Program-made: the position numbers and the translations under genes
Notes under the pieces: generated by a model
The model's database searches: none
What the model saw: only the letters and a program-made list of their open reading frames with translations
What the model was told of the DNA's origin: nothing
NCBI GenBank assembly: GCA_019744975.1
Contig: JAIETP010000032.1
Location: 1-56,668 of the forward strand
Source: Burkholderiales bacterium
GTDB taxonomy: Bacteria; Pseudomonadota; Gammaproteobacteria; Burkholderiales; SG8-41
Direction: 5' to 3'
DNA length: 56,668 bases
Shown: positions 8,183 through 16,318 of the stretch, piece after piece
How the letters are laid out: every line of letters starts with the position of its first letter
Numbering within the stretch: position 1 is the stretch's first letter

Positions 8183-10087
8183 ATGAGCACTGCACAACAA
8201 GAACCCGCCATCCAGATCAAGTCCGACGAAAACGCCCCCACCGCGCCACAAACGCGCGCACTCAAATTCACCGTTGCCGCGATCGCCGTGGTGATGTCGG
8301 TCTACCACATGTACGTCGCTGCCTTCGGCCCGCCTGAAGCGCTGATTTTCCGTGGTACCCATCTGCTGTTCGCACTGACCCTGGTGTTCCTGCTCTACCC
8401 GCTCAAACCCGGCGGCGACTGGAAATGGCGCATCTCCGACGCCGTGCTGCTGCTCCTGTCGTGGGCATTCATACTCCACATCTTTTTCAACTACCAGTAC
8501 ATGACCAACCGGATCATCTACATCGATGATCTGACCATGGCCGACAAGGTCAATGCCGTGATCGCGGTGCTGATCATCCTCGAAGCCACGCGCCGCGTGC
8601 TCGGCTGGGCATTACCTCTCACCGCCGCCTGTTTCCTGATCTATGCCATGTTCTTCACCAACGTGAAGGCGCCGGTGCTGATGGAGCAGCTCTACCTGTC
8701 CACCGAGGGCATCTTCGGCTCCACGCTGGGCGTATCGGCTTCGTACGTGATGCTGTTCGTGCTGTTCGGCGCGTTCATGGAAAAAAGCGGCACCGGACAA
8801 TTGTTCATGGATTTCGCGCTGTCGATCACCGGCCACACCGCCGGCGGCCCCGGCAAGGTCGCGGTGGTCAGCTCCAGCCTGTTCGGCACCGTGTCCGGCA
8901 GCGCCGTCGCCAACGTGATGGTCGACGGGCCGATGACCATTCCGCTGATGAAACGTACCGGCTTCAAACCCTCTTTCGCCGCAGCGGTCGAGGCCACGGC
9001 CTCCACCGGCGGCCAGATCATGCCGCCGGTAATGGGTGCCGCCGCTTTCGTGATGGCCGAATTCCTCGCCGTGCCTTACGCCCAGGTCGCGCTGTGGGCG
9101 GTGATTCCCGCCATACTGTATTACCTCGCGGTGTTTTTCGCCGTGCACTTCGAAGCCAAACGCCACGGCCTGCACGGCGTACCGCGCAACGAACTGCCGG
9201 CTTTCGGCCACGTGATGCTGTCGCGCGGCCACCTGTTCATCCCCATCATCACCATATTCATCGGCCTGACCCTGGGTTATTCGGCGCCGCTGTGCGCGCT
9301 GGTTGGCGCGCTGATGTGCATGCCCATCGCGCTGTTGCGCAAGTCGACCCGCGGCGGCATCACCTGGCGCAGTGTGCTCGACGCGCTGGAAGAAGGCGCC
9401 AAAAACACGCTGGCCGTGGCCATGGCCTGCGCCTGCGCCGGCATTGTCATCGCCTGCGTCACCATCACCGGCCTCGGCATCGTGTTCACCCAGATCGTCG
9501 TCGGCCTCGCACAGAACCTGCTGCCGCTGGCGCTGATCCTCACCGCCATTGCCGGCATCATCCTCGGCATGGGCATGCCGACCACGCCGGCATACATCGT
9601 CATGGTGTCGCTGCTGGTGCCGGCGCTGATCAAACTCGGCGCTCCGACCCCGGCCGCGCACATGTTCGCGTTTTATTTCGCGATCCTGTCGGCGATCACG
9701 CCACCCGTGGCACTCGCGGTATTTGCCGCAGCCAGCCTCGCCAAGGCCAACCTGTGGCAGGCCGGCTGGGCGGCGGTGCGCATCGGCGCCGCAGGTTTCA
9801 TCGTGCCTTTCATGTTTGTGTTCGAACCGTCACTGCTGATGATCGGTGAATGGCATGTCATCCTGCATTCCTTCGTCACCGCGACCATCGGCACCATCTG
9901 CCTAGCCGGCGGATTGTTCGGTTACTTTTTCCGCCTGGCAAAACCCTGGGAGCGCGTACTGCTGCTGATCGCCGCCTTCATGCTGATCAAACCCGGCCTG
10001 ATCACCGACCTGATCGGCTTTGGCATGCTCGTCATCGTGCTGCTCAGCCAGTTGCTGATCCGCCGCAACGAGCCGAAGACGGCGTAA
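8183..10087 (+). CDS. TRAP transporter fused permease (4TM/12TM, TAXI-associated)
   Basis: A 634-residue, highly hydrophobic inner-membrane protein joining the small DctQ-like and large DctM-like TRAP subunits. The N-terminal four-helix part precedes YVMLFVLFGAFMEKSGTGQL and the conserved VSGSAVANVMVDGPMTIP segment. The DctM core motif GMGMPTTPAYIVMV lies near residues 456-469, and ITPPVALAVFAAASLA follows. TRAP systems are Na+-driven uptake symporters that need a binding protein, supplied by the gene just upstream. An ATG at 8183 follows a GGGGAAA ribosome site. Confidence 0.94.
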   Translation: MSTAQQEPAIQIKSDENAPTAPQTRALKFTVAAIAVVMSVYHMYVAAFGPPEALIFRGTHLLFALTLVFLLYPLKPGGDWKWRISDAVLLLLSWAFILHIFFNYQYMTNRIIYIDDLTMADKVNAVIAVLIILEATRRVLGWALPLTAACFLIYAMFFTNVKAPVLMEQLYLSTEGIFGSTLGVSASYVMLFVLFGAFMEKSGTGQLFMDFALSITGHTAGGPGKVAVVSSSLFGTVSGSAVANVMVDGPMTIPLMKRTGFKPSFAAAVEATASTGGQIMPPVMGAAAFVMAEFLAVPYAQVALWAVIPAILYYLAVFFAVHFEAKRHGLHGVPRNELPAFGHVMLSRGHLFIPIITIFIGLTLGYSAPLCALVGALMCMPIALLRKSTRGGITWRSVLDALEEGAKNTLAVAMACACAGIVIACVTITGLGIVFTQIVVGLAQNLLPLALILTAIAGIILGMGMPTTPAYIVMVSLLVPALIKLGAPTPAAHMFAFYFAILSAITPPVALAVFAAASLAKANLWQAGWAAVRIGAAGFIVPFMFVFEPSLLMIGEWHVILHSFVTATIGTICLAGGLFGYFFRLAKPWERVLLLIAAFMLIKPGLITDLIGFGMLVIVLLSQLLIRRNEPKTA

Positions 10088-10112
10088 CAGCGGGCAATGA
10101 CGCGCCTATAAT
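10084..10112 (+). promoter_or_regulatory. Probable sigma-70 promoter for glxR
   Basis: TATAAT lies at 10107-10112, with GTAACA (4 of 6 to consensus) 17 bp upstream at 10084-10089. The predicted start point lies before the 10124-10147 hairpin, which would then be in the leader of the reductase transcript. Confidence 0.5.
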
Positions 10113-10123
10113 TTGCGTTATCC

Positions 10124-10147
10124 GGCAGGCCGCATCCGCGGCCTGCC
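10124..10147. promoter_or_regulatory. Perfect hairpin in the glxR leader
   Basis: GGCAGGCCGC at 10124-10133 pairs perfectly with GCGGCCTGCC at 10138-10147 around a 4-nt ATCC loop. It lies 28 bp before the reductase start and has CTCCTTT rather than a T-run after it. It may terminate the TRAP transcript weakly or act as a 5' leader structure. Confidence 0.5.
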
Positions 10148-10175
10148 TCCTTTACCCGAACCAGAGGACACTGTT

Positions 10176-11060
10176 ATGAGCAAGGTCGGTTTCATCGGAC
10201 TCGGCATCATGGGCAAACCCATGGCCCTCAACCTGATCAAGGGCGGGCACAGCCTGTTCCTGACTTCACGCAGCGGCGTGCCGAAGGAACTGACGGACGC
10301 CGGCGGCAAAACCTGCAGCAGCGCAAAAGAGGTTGCACAACAGGCCGACATCATCATCACCATGGTGCCGGACACGCCGGATGTCGAAAAAGTACTGTTC
10401 GGCACAGGCGGCGTGGCCGAGGGCTTGAGCAAAGGCAAGACGGTGGTCGACATGAGCTCGATCTCGCCCATCGCCACCAAAGAATATGCCAATAAAATCA
10501 ATAATTTAGGATGCTACTACGTCGACGCCCCAGTCTCCGGCGGCGAGGTGGGCGCCAAAAACGCAGCACTGACGATCATGGTCGGCGCCCCGCAAGCCGC
10601 CTTCGACAAGGTGAAACCGCTGTTTGATCTGATGGGCAAAAACATCACCCTGGTCGGCGGCAATGGCGACGGCCAGACCTGCAAAGTCTGCAACCAGATC
10701 ATCGTAGCCCTCAACATCGAAGCCGTCAGCGAAGCCCTGGTATTCGCCTCAAAGGCCGGCGCCGACCCCGCCAAAGTACGCCAAGCCCTGATGGGCGGCT
10801 TCGCCGCATCACGCATCCTCGAAGTGCACGGCGAACGCATGATCAAACGCACCTTCGATCCCGGCTTCCGCATTGAACTGCACCAGAAGGATCTGAACCT
10901 CGCGCTGCAAGGCGCACGGGCCATGGGCGTGTCGCTGCCGAATACGGCGACTGCGCAGGAACTGTTTAATTCATGTGTCGCGAACGGCGGCGCGAAGTCG
11001 GACCATTCGGCGATGGTCAAGGCGCTGGAGCGGATGGCGGGACATGAGGTGGCGAAGTAA
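10176..11060 (+). CDS. glxR: 2-hydroxy-3-oxopropionate (tartronate semialdehyde) reductase family dehydrogenase
   Basis: A 294-residue beta-hydroxyacid dehydrogenase. The N-terminal dinucleotide motif is GFIGLGIMGKPMALNL. The family motif DAPVSGGEVGA lies at about residues 119-129, and the catalytic Lys is in GDGQTCKVCNQ. ATG at 10176 has AGAGGA just upstream; a longer frame begins inside the leader hairpin and is unlikely. The enzyme reduces tartronate semialdehyde to glycerate, linking hyi and the glycolate oxidase genes to central metabolism. 3-hydroxyisobutyrate dehydrogenase is a related alternative that sequence alone does not fully exclude. Confidence 0.87.
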   Translation: MSKVGFIGLGIMGKPMALNLIKGGHSLFLTSRSGVPKELTDAGGKTCSSAKEVAQQADIIITMVPDTPDVEKVLFGTGGVAEGLSKGKTVVDMSSISPIATKEYANKINNLGCYYVDAPVSGGEVGAKNAALTIMVGAPQAAFDKVKPLFDLMGKNITLVGGNGDGQTCKVCNQIIVALNIEAVSEALVFASKAGADPAKVRQALMGGFAASRILEVHGERMIKRTFDPGFRIELHQKDLNLALQGARAMGVSLPNTATAQELFNSCVANGGAKSDHSAMVKALERMAGHEVAK

Positions 11061-11088
11061 ATTCATAGAAGATTTTAGGAGAAGCGTA

Positions 11089-11712
11089 ATGAGCAGCGCA
11101 GAATTTGCAAAACGCTATGTCCTTGACGCAAAACGCTCCACCAAAGGATTGCAGTCGTTGATGGGGATTTTGAGCGGATTAGTCTGCGACGGGCATCTTA
11201 ACGACCACGAAATACGATATTTAAAAACCTGGCTTAAAGAAAATGAGGACTTAGCAAATGTTTACCCAGCCAATATCGTACATCGTCGAGTTCACGAAAT
11301 CCTGATTGATGATTTGATAACTGAAGAAGAACGAAACCATCTCACCAAAGAGATCCAGATTCTGGCAGGGAATAATTTCATCGAAACTGGCGCGGCATTA
11401 CCCGAACACATAGCAAACATATTTGACGATGACCCCCATGTTATTTTTGAAAACAATGTCTTTGTTTTTACGGGAGACTTTTTATGGGGCACCCGCAAAG
11501 AGTGCCATAGAGAGATTGAAAAACGTGGTGGCACTCCAAAAAATTCAATTACGAACACAACTAACTACTTGGTAATCGGAACAATGGCATCTCCCGACTG
11601 GATAACAGCAAACTTTGGGAGAAAAATTCAAAAAGCGGCCGAAATGGCTCAGTCAGGCGAATATCAGATTTCGATAATCCGCGAAGTCGATTGGTCAATG
11701 GCTCTCAAATAA
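11089..11712 (+). CDS. TerB-like/BRCT domain protein
   Basis: A 207-residue protein with two parts. The helical N-terminal part (about residues 1-105) contains GILSGLVCDGHLNDHEIRYL and an acidic LIDDLITEEERNHL, resembling tellurite-resistance TerB-type modules. The C-terminal BRCT domain (about 115-200) has NNVFVFTGDF, a Gly-Gly turn (KRGG) and TNYLVIG, as in NAD-dependent DNA ligase BRCTs. Base composition is clearly more AT-rich than neighbours, suggesting transfer. ATG at 11089 follows AGGAG at a good distance. A DNA-damage or phage-related role is possible but not shown. Confidence 0.8.
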   Translation: MSSAEFAKRYVLDAKRSTKGLQSLMGILSGLVCDGHLNDHEIRYLKTWLKENEDLANVYPANIVHRRVHEILIDDLITEEERNHLTKEIQILAGNNFIETGAALPEHIANIFDDDPHVIFENNVFVFTGDFLWGTRKECHREIEKRGGTPKNSITNTTNYLVIGTMASPDWITANFGRKIQKAAEMAQSGEYQISIIREVDWSMALK

Positions 11713-11718
11713 AGAGCT

Positions 11719-11819
11719 CGTAGGGCGCATTAAGCGAAGCGCAATGCGCCGTATGTACCGCTCAAGAATATGAGGCGCCATGATGTCGCGCAAAACAATT
11801 GCGAACCGGCGGATTACAC
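11719..11819. repeat. GTAGGGCG-type intergenic repeat, copy 1 (truncated)
   Basis: It begins CGTAGGGCGCATTAAGCG, contains the palindromic GCGCATTAAGCG.../GCAATGCGCC core, and ends near AACCGGCGGATTACAC. The copy at 12049-12170 shares both ends and the GTCGCG central block. This copy lacks the closing GCCCTAC end, so it is partial. Confidence 0.75.
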
Positions 11820-11877
11820 TTCACATTTACCACGGTGTTAGACTGAACACTCAATGCCCCTCAAGGAGCGTTCCGCC

Positions 11878-12063
11878 ATGCAAAAACAGCTCACCGCCAT
11901 CATCGAACGCGAAGGCGACGGTTACGTCTCCCTCTGTCCCGAACTGGATATCGCCAGTCAGGGCAAATCCGTGGAGGAAGCCCGCAACAACCTGCGCGAA
12001 GCCATCGAACTGTTCGTCGAGAGCGCATCCGCATCGGAGCTGAAGGACCGTAGGGCAGAATAG
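11878..12063 (+). pseudogene. Orphan HicB-family antitoxin, C-terminally truncated by a repeat
   Basis: A 61-codon frame matching the N-terminal partial RNase-H-like fold of HicB antitoxins: LTAIIEREGDGYVSLCPELD, then SVEEARNNLREAIELFVE. Full relatives usually continue past this helix with a further strand, and a hicA toxin gene lies next to them. Here the last codons (DRRAE, stop) are read from the start of the GTAGGGC-type repeat at 12049, and no HicA frame is visible. The ATG at 11878 has AGGAG about 11 bp upstream; an ATG at 11854 has none. I treat it as a probable remnant, though a short functional orphan cannot be excluded. Confidence 0.65.
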
Positions 12064-12170
12064 CGCAGCGCATTCCGCCGTATGTAAAATTCAAAAGGGC
12101 ACGCGACGCTGTCGCGTAAAGAAACCGCAAACCGGCGGATAACGCCGCTATGCGGCTCATCCGCCCTACC
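12049..12170. repeat. GTAGGGCG-type intergenic repeat, copy 2 (complete)
   Basis: Both terminal inverted repeats are present: GTAGGGC at the left end and GCCCTAC at 12163-12169. Internal short palindromes include GCGACGCTGTCGC. Its left end supplies the stop codon of the HicB-like frame. With the copy at 11719-11819 it brackets that frame in direct orientation. Confidence 0.8.
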
Positions 12171-12179
12171 AACCGCCGT

Positions 12180-12425
12180 TGACCTTGCTCCCCATGTGAG
12201 CCGCCGAGCAGCGCAGCCAGGCCGGGGGTAGTCGGCGAGGACTGTCTGAGCCCTCGCGCTGTTTGCGAGGGCGAGTTCCGCAGCCGCCCGGCTTGGCGAG
12301 CAGCGCAGGGAACCCGAAGGGCGGCGAGCCTGGGTCGCCTTCTCTTTGGTTACTTTCTCTTGGCGAAGCAAGAGAAAGTGACTAGCCGCCGGGCTACCCC
12401 CGGCGACCTGCCTTCAAGTTTGAAC
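12180..12425. repeat. Long intergenic element with TACTTTCTCTTG hairpin
   Basis: The 12064-12485 gap holds no credible gene. Apart from the repeat ending at 12170, it holds an element running from CCATGTGAGCCGCCGAGCAGCG to CCGGCGACC. The prominent stem pairs ACTTTCTCTTG (12352-12362) with CAAGAGAAAGT (12369-12379). The wording (GTCGGCGAGGACTGTCTGAGC, TGGTTACTTTCTCTTGGCG) matches an intergenic element I recall as widespread in beta- and gammaproteobacteria. Its function is unknown to me. Confidence 0.65.
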
Positions 12426-12485
12426 CATCCAACACCCCCGCTGCCATAAATCCATCAACATGGAACACAATAAAAGGAACGCCTC

Positions 12486-12827
12486 ATGCCCGCCTGGCTG
12501 ATCCCAGCATTAAAAGCCGTATTGCCGCACGTCGGCACCATCGTCTCCGTCGCCATCCCTGCATTCACCCAAAAGCGGACTGACGCCACCGAAAACCAGG
12601 CCACACTGCAACAGCAGCAGATCGCCGAACTGCAGGCCGCCGCCGCCCGGAACGCGACCCATATCCGCGAACTGGCGGAACAGCTCCAGGTCACGGTCAG
12701 CGCACTGGAACAGGCTGCAGCCATGGCCGAAACCCGGCACCGGCGCATCACGCTGCTGTGTGTGACAGCGATCACCTTGTCCGTGGTTACGCTGTGCATC
12801 ACGCTGTTTCCCGCACTGGCCGGGTAA
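12486..12827 (+). CDS. Small coiled-coil membrane protein, function unknown
   Basis: A 113-residue protein that I do not assign to a family. An N-terminal hydrophobic stretch (residues about 4-25) is followed by a Gln/Ala-rich coiled-coil (about 38-82, with repeated LQQQQIAELQAAAA-type heptads). A strong C-terminal transmembrane helix (about 88-108, LLCVTAITLSVVTLCITLF) ends it. AAGGA precedes the ATG at a workable distance. It stands alone between a repeat element and the DyP gene. The layout resembles small prophage or envelope-associated proteins, but no neighbour supports a role. Confidence 0.65.
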   Translation: MPAWLIPALKAVLPHVGTIVSVAIPAFTQKRTDATENQATLQQQQIAELQAAAARNATHIRELAEQLQVTVSALEQAAAMAETRHRRITLLCVTAITLSVVTLCITLFPALAG

Positions 12828-12892
12828 CAACATTCGCGGCATCAGGCCCCGTGTAAAATCCCCCTCCTCATAAAACAAACCCAGCCTCCGCC

Positions 12893-13771
12893 ATGCCGAT
12901 CACCCCGCAACCCGCCATCCTCCAACCCGTGCCGCAACAAGCCCGCTACATCACCTACACCCTGATCCCCGGCGCCGATCCGCGCGCAGCCCTCCGCGCC
13001 CTTGCCGCCCAGATCGACGGCGACAATGTGCTTGCCGGTATCGGCCTGTCGCTGGTCTCGGCGCTGGGCAAAACCGTCGAAGGGCTGCGCAGCTTCCCGC
13101 AGATGGCAACCCAGGGCATCGACATTCCATCGACACCGGGCGCACTGTGGCTGTGGCTGCGCGGCAGCGACCGCGGCGTGCTGCTGAAACGCCAGCGCCA
13201 GCTCGACGCCACGCTGTCCGCGGCCTTCCAGCCCGACGGCGTGATCGACGCTTTTATTCACGGCACGGGGCGCGACCTCACCGGTTACGAGGACGGCACC
13301 GAGAATCCCAAAGACGATGACGCGGTCAAAGCCGCAATTTCACAGCACAAAGGCATCGCCGGTTCGAGTTTTGTCGCGGTCCAGCAATGGCTGCACGACT
13401 TCACCAGCTTCGATGCGATGACCACCACCGAGCAGGACCACTGCGTCGGCCGCCGCCGCTCCGACAACGAGGAACTCGACGACGCGCCGGAGTCCGCCCA
13501 TGTCAAACGCACCGCGCAGGAAAATTTTGATCCCGAGGCTTTTGTCGTACGGCGCTCGATGCCCTGGGCCGAAGGCGCGCGCTGCGGCCTGGTGTTCACA
13601 GCCTTCGGTGCGAGCTTCGACGCTTACGAGGCGCAGCTGAAACGCATGAGCGGCGCGGAAGACGGCATCACCGACGCGCTGTTCCGTTTCACCCGGCCGC
13701 TGACCGGCGCCTATTTCTGGTGCCCGCCGCTGCGCGACGGCAAGCTCGACCTGACTGCGTTGGGGCTTTAG
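12893..13771 (+). CDS. DyP-type heme peroxidase
   Basis: A 292-residue dye-decolorizing peroxidase. The GXXDG signature is seen as GYEDG at residues 131-135, supplying the distal Asp134. The candidate proximal heme ligand is His203 in SAHVKR, and the distal Arg is in VVRRSMPW. No signal peptide or Tat motif is visible, so it is likely cytoplasmic, as in many class B-like DyPs. It reduces H2O2 using an unknown electron donor. The stop codon TAG (13769-13771) is also the first three bases of a TIR-bounded element, so the original C-terminus may have been slightly different. Confidence 0.9.
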   Translation: MPITPQPAILQPVPQQARYITYTLIPGADPRAALRALAAQIDGDNVLAGIGLSLVSALGKTVEGLRSFPQMATQGIDIPSTPGALWLWLRGSDRGVLLKRQRQLDATLSAAFQPDGVIDAFIHGTGRDLTGYEDGTENPKDDDAVKAAISQHKGIAGSSFVAVQQWLHDFTSFDAMTTTEQDHCVGRRRSDNEELDDAPESAHVKRTAQENFDPEAFVVRRSMPWAEGARCGLVFTAFGASFDAYEAQLKRMSGAEDGITDALFRFTRPLTGAYFWCPPLRDGKLDLTALGL

Positions 13772-13915
13772 CAGTTTGTTTAAAAAGTGATGCGCGAGCG
13801 CGTGGGGAGCGAAGCGACCAAGCGCACACGCGTACCAGTCATTGATTTAACGAGAGTCGAGAAATCTTGCGTGTCAGCCAATAACATCAATTTGGAGAAT
13901 TTCAAAAAACTGTCA
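13769..13915. mobile_element. Small TIR-bounded (MITE-like) element, copy 1, about 147 bp
   Basis: It begins TAGCAGTTTGTTTAAAAAGTG and ends TTTCAAAAAACTGTCA, a decayed inverted copy of the left end. It aligns almost end to end with the reverse complement of 23869-24042, sharing GATGCGCGAGCGCG, AGCGACCAAGCGCA and AACGAGAGTCGA. It lacks a short C/G-rich inner hairpin present in that copy. No transposase frame is inside. Confidence 0.8.
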
Positions 13916-14521
13916 GTGCCGGCACTCCTGCAACGCGGCGCCGTCGCCGCACTCCTCGCCATGCTGTCGGCGCAAACACCGGCCGCCACACCGCACGATC
14001 CCAAACTGGACGACAAAACCGCGGCTGAACTCCGCCAACAGGCAGACAAAGGCAACGCCATTGCCGCCCTGCATCTCGGCAACCTGCTGGCCCGCGACAG
14101 GGTGCCCGCCGCCAAATACGGCAAGGCCGTGGACTGGTACAAAAAGGGCTGTGCCCTCGGCGACCTTTCCGCCTGCCACAACGCGGGGGTGTCCTACGAA
14201 CGCGGCCGCAACGGCGCCAAACCCGACCACACCGAAGCCGCGAACTATTACCTGAAGTCCGCCGAACGCGCCTTCCTGCCGTCGCTGCTCAATCTCGCGA
14301 TCCTGCATGCCGACGGGCGGGTGAATTCACTCGACAACCGTGACGGCCTGAAATGGATGCTGATTGCGCAAAAGGCGGCCGCCCAATGCCCGGACAAGCC
14401 GGTGTGCAAATCGGTGCTCGAAGACAAACGCGGTTACCGCGCACGCCTGGAAGCGCAACTCTCAGCGGATGAGCGGCGGGAAGCCCGGCAACTGGCGGAT
14501 CACTGGCAACCGGTGCGCTAG
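13871..14521 (+). CDS. Sel1-repeat (TPR-like) secreted protein
   Basis: A protein of about 216 residues with Sel1-type helical repeats (AAKYGKAVDWYKKGCALGDLSACHNAG, then HTEAANYYLKSAERAFLPSLLNL). A signal-peptide-like stretch, VPALLQRGAVAALLAMLS, precedes them. Sel1 proteins mediate protein-protein contacts, often in the envelope. The start is uncertain: GTG at 13871 lies inside the MITE-like element, GTG at 13916 starts exactly where the element ends, and an upstream ATG at 13787 is wholly element sequence. The element therefore appears to have replaced the native start region. Confidence 0.7.
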   Translation: MSANNINLENFKKLSVPALLQRGAVAALLAMLSAQTPAATPHDPKLDDKTAAELRQQADKGNAIAALHLGNLLARDRVPAAKYGKAVDWYKKGCALGDLSACHNAGVSYERGRNGAKPDHTEAANYYLKSAERAFLPSLLNLAILHADGRVNSLDNRDGLKWMLIAQKAAAQCPDKPVCKSVLEDKRGYRARLEAQLSADERREARQLADHWQPVR

Positions 14522-14607
14522 GGCCATCGGCTGGATATACTGCTGACCAGTTCGACAGGTGACGGAAGTGCCTGCACCTGCCATTTCCGGGGCCGATATG
14601 CCGCGAT

Positions 14608-14952
14608 ATGCCGAATAACATGCCACTGATCGATTACCTCAGCATGTGCGCCGCCCTGCCGATCTCGGCGCCCGCCTGCCATGCGTTGTGGGAAAACGTG
14701 ATGTATGCCAGCTACGTCACCGGCATCCTGCTGGCCGGCTGGTTCGTCTGGAAGCTGGTCGATCACAAACAAAAACTCGCCTCCTTGCCGCGCGCCCGGC
14801 AGCAGCGCGAAAAAATCGCCAATGAAACCACGATGCGCCAGCACGGCCGGACCGAACCCGCGGACATTGCCGCCGACGTCACCGACCCGCATCTCGCCAA
14901 AAAAATCCGCGCGGAACTGGAACAGCAGCGCCTGAAAAACCTGCGGCCCTGA
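14608..14952 (+). CDS. Small single-pass membrane protein, function unknown
   Basis: A 114-residue protein that I do not recognise. One transmembrane helix (residues about 31-50, MYASYVTGILLAGWFVWKLV) is followed by a charged, soluble C-terminal tail (HKQKLASLPRARQQREK, later KKIRAELEQQRLKNL) predicted to be cytosolic. ATG at 14608 or at 14623 (MPLIDYL) could start it; neither has a clear ribosome site. It is convergent with the LVIVD-like gene, whose stop lies 17 bp beyond. Coding is supported by the consistent high-GC third positions and membrane topology only. Confidence 0.55.
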   Translation: MPNNMPLIDYLSMCAALPISAPACHALWENVMYASYVTGILLAGWFVWKLVDHKQKLASLPRARQQREKIANETTMRQHGRTEPADIAADVTDPHLAKKIRAELEQQRLKNLRP

Positions 14953-14968
14953 ACTCTCAATCCCGGAT

Positions 14969-16318
14969 TCAGCGGAAGTTCGCCGCCTGCCGCGCAGCGC
15001 CGGTCAGCCGCAGCACATGCAGGCCCAGGCCATGGCGATCAACGATGTAGATGTAACCCCGGTCATCGACTTCGACATTGTTGGTGGTCACCGTGCGCCC
15101 GCTGGCGGCCGGCACGTAATACGCAATCTCGCGCGGCTTGTAGGGATCACGGATGTCGATCGCGCGTACGCCGGCATTGAAGTGCGCGATGAACATGATG
15201 CGGCGATAGTAGATCGGCGTAAAACTTTCATGCGAGGAATGCGCGCCGATACGTCCCGGGCGCGCGCAGTAGTCGCCGATGCGCTCATCCAGCATCCAGG
15301 TCGAGGCCGGTTTCGGCCGGGCTTCCTCGGTAACGTCGATGATCCACACCTTCTGGCGCGCGCCGCCGCAGCCATCGGACAGCGCCTCGTTGGTCACCAC
15401 GACAAAATCACGCTTTGCGGCGCGACCGTCTGCCCCCTGCACTTCCACGCCCAACACCGGGAATGCGGTATGCGCGCCGTAGTCCGGGTCAAGGTCGTAA
15501 CGGCCGCGTTGCGGCTGCAGAAGATTGGCACGTATCGGTTCTTTCGGCCCTTTCAGCAGTTTGTCGCGGTCGACCACCTGCAGGACGCCGCCGCTTGAAG
15601 TGCCGTGACCGAAATAGACCCTGTTACCGGCGGGTCCGGTGGAAACCGCACCATGCAGCCCCGTCGGCACGCTGCCGGTCGCGCCGGGCTCCTGCCCGGG
15701 CAAACCATAATCACGGATATGTACGGGTTTGCGCGGATCCGATAAGTCAAAAATCTGCGTCATGCGCGAAGTACGCCAGCCAGGCACGCCCGACACCAGG
15801 TAAGCGATGCCGGTGTCGCATTCCCACCAGTTTTTGTGCGTGCCGCGCAGGCCGTCGGCCACCACCGACACAAGCTGCGGCGGATCGGGCAGCGTGACAT
15901 CCCAGACTTCATGCGCCGAGTGGCCCAGTGTGCGCAGCAGGTAGGTCCGGTCGCGCGCCGCGCGCGGCAGGTCGCGGCCGCCGCAAACGCGCACCATCTG
16001 CGCTTCGCCGCCCGGCGGCCCCGGGATATGGTGCAATGCTGCGGGTTTCGCCGGATCCGTGACGTCGATCAGCAAGGTGCCATTGTCTTCGCGCACTCCC
16101 GTCAATGGATTGAACGCACTGCCCGCATGCAGGCCGATATAGGCGATCCAGCGGCCGTTCTGTTCGTGGATCACCGGCTGGTAGGCGCCGCGCCCCTGCA
16201 GATCGTGGAAACCGCTGAGCGCCATGTCGCGCGATTCGGCGCCGCGCGGCTGCGCCATCCCCGCAAGAGGCCAGCACAGCACTGCCGCCAACAGCGCCGC
16301 CGAGAAACGGCAACTCAC
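14969..16318 (-). CDS. Secreted LVIVD/beta-propeller-like repeat protein
   Basis: A 449-residue protein. I chose GTG at 16318 because it overlaps the thioesterase stop (GTGA) and opens a textbook signal peptide, SCRFSAALLAAVLCWPLAGMAQ. The mature part carries repeated strands of the LVIVD kind: TLLIDVTDPAKPAAL, MTQIFDLSDPRKPVHIRDYG, KVWIIDVTEEARPKPA, VRAIDIRDPYKPREIAYY and YIYIVDRHGLGLHVLRL. These suggest a beta-propeller in the periplasm or outside the cell. Several Cys (CGG, CDTG, DGCGG, DYCARP) could form disulfides. The ligand or activity is unknown. Coupling to the upstream thioesterase gene is by overlap only. Confidence 0.8.
   Translation of the reverse strand: MSCRFSAALLAAVLCWPLAGMAQPRGAESRDMALSGFHDLQGRGAYQPVIHEQNGRWIAYIGLHAGSAFNPLTGVREDNGTLLIDVTDPAKPAALHHIPGPPGGEAQMVRVCGGRDLPRAARDRTYLLRTLGHSAHEVWDVTLPDPPQLVSVVADGLRGTHKNWWECDTGIAYLVSGVPGWRTSRMTQIFDLSDPRKPVHIRDYGLPGQEPGATGSVPTGLHGAVSTGPAGNRVYFGHGTSSGGVLQVVDRDKLLKGPKEPIRANLLQPQRGRYDLDPDYGAHTAFPVLGVEVQGADGRAAKRDFVVVTNEALSDGCGGARQKVWIIDVTEEARPKPASTWMLDERIGDYCARPGRIGAHSSHESFTPIYYRRIMFIAHFNAGVRAIDIRDPYKPREIAYYVPAASGRTVTTNNVEVDDRGYIYIVDRHGLGLHVLRLTGAARQAANFR

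Noticed and set aside
8612-9661. Long minus-strand frame opposite the TRAP permease
   Set aside because: Its Gly/His/Glu-rich composition is the mirror of a transmembrane protein. The sense strand has definite DctM motifs.
12180-12425. Small protein-coding gene in the long intergenic element
   Set aside because: Frames here are short, lack ribosome sites and would encode the inverted-repeat hairpin. The sequence looks like a non-coding repeat element.
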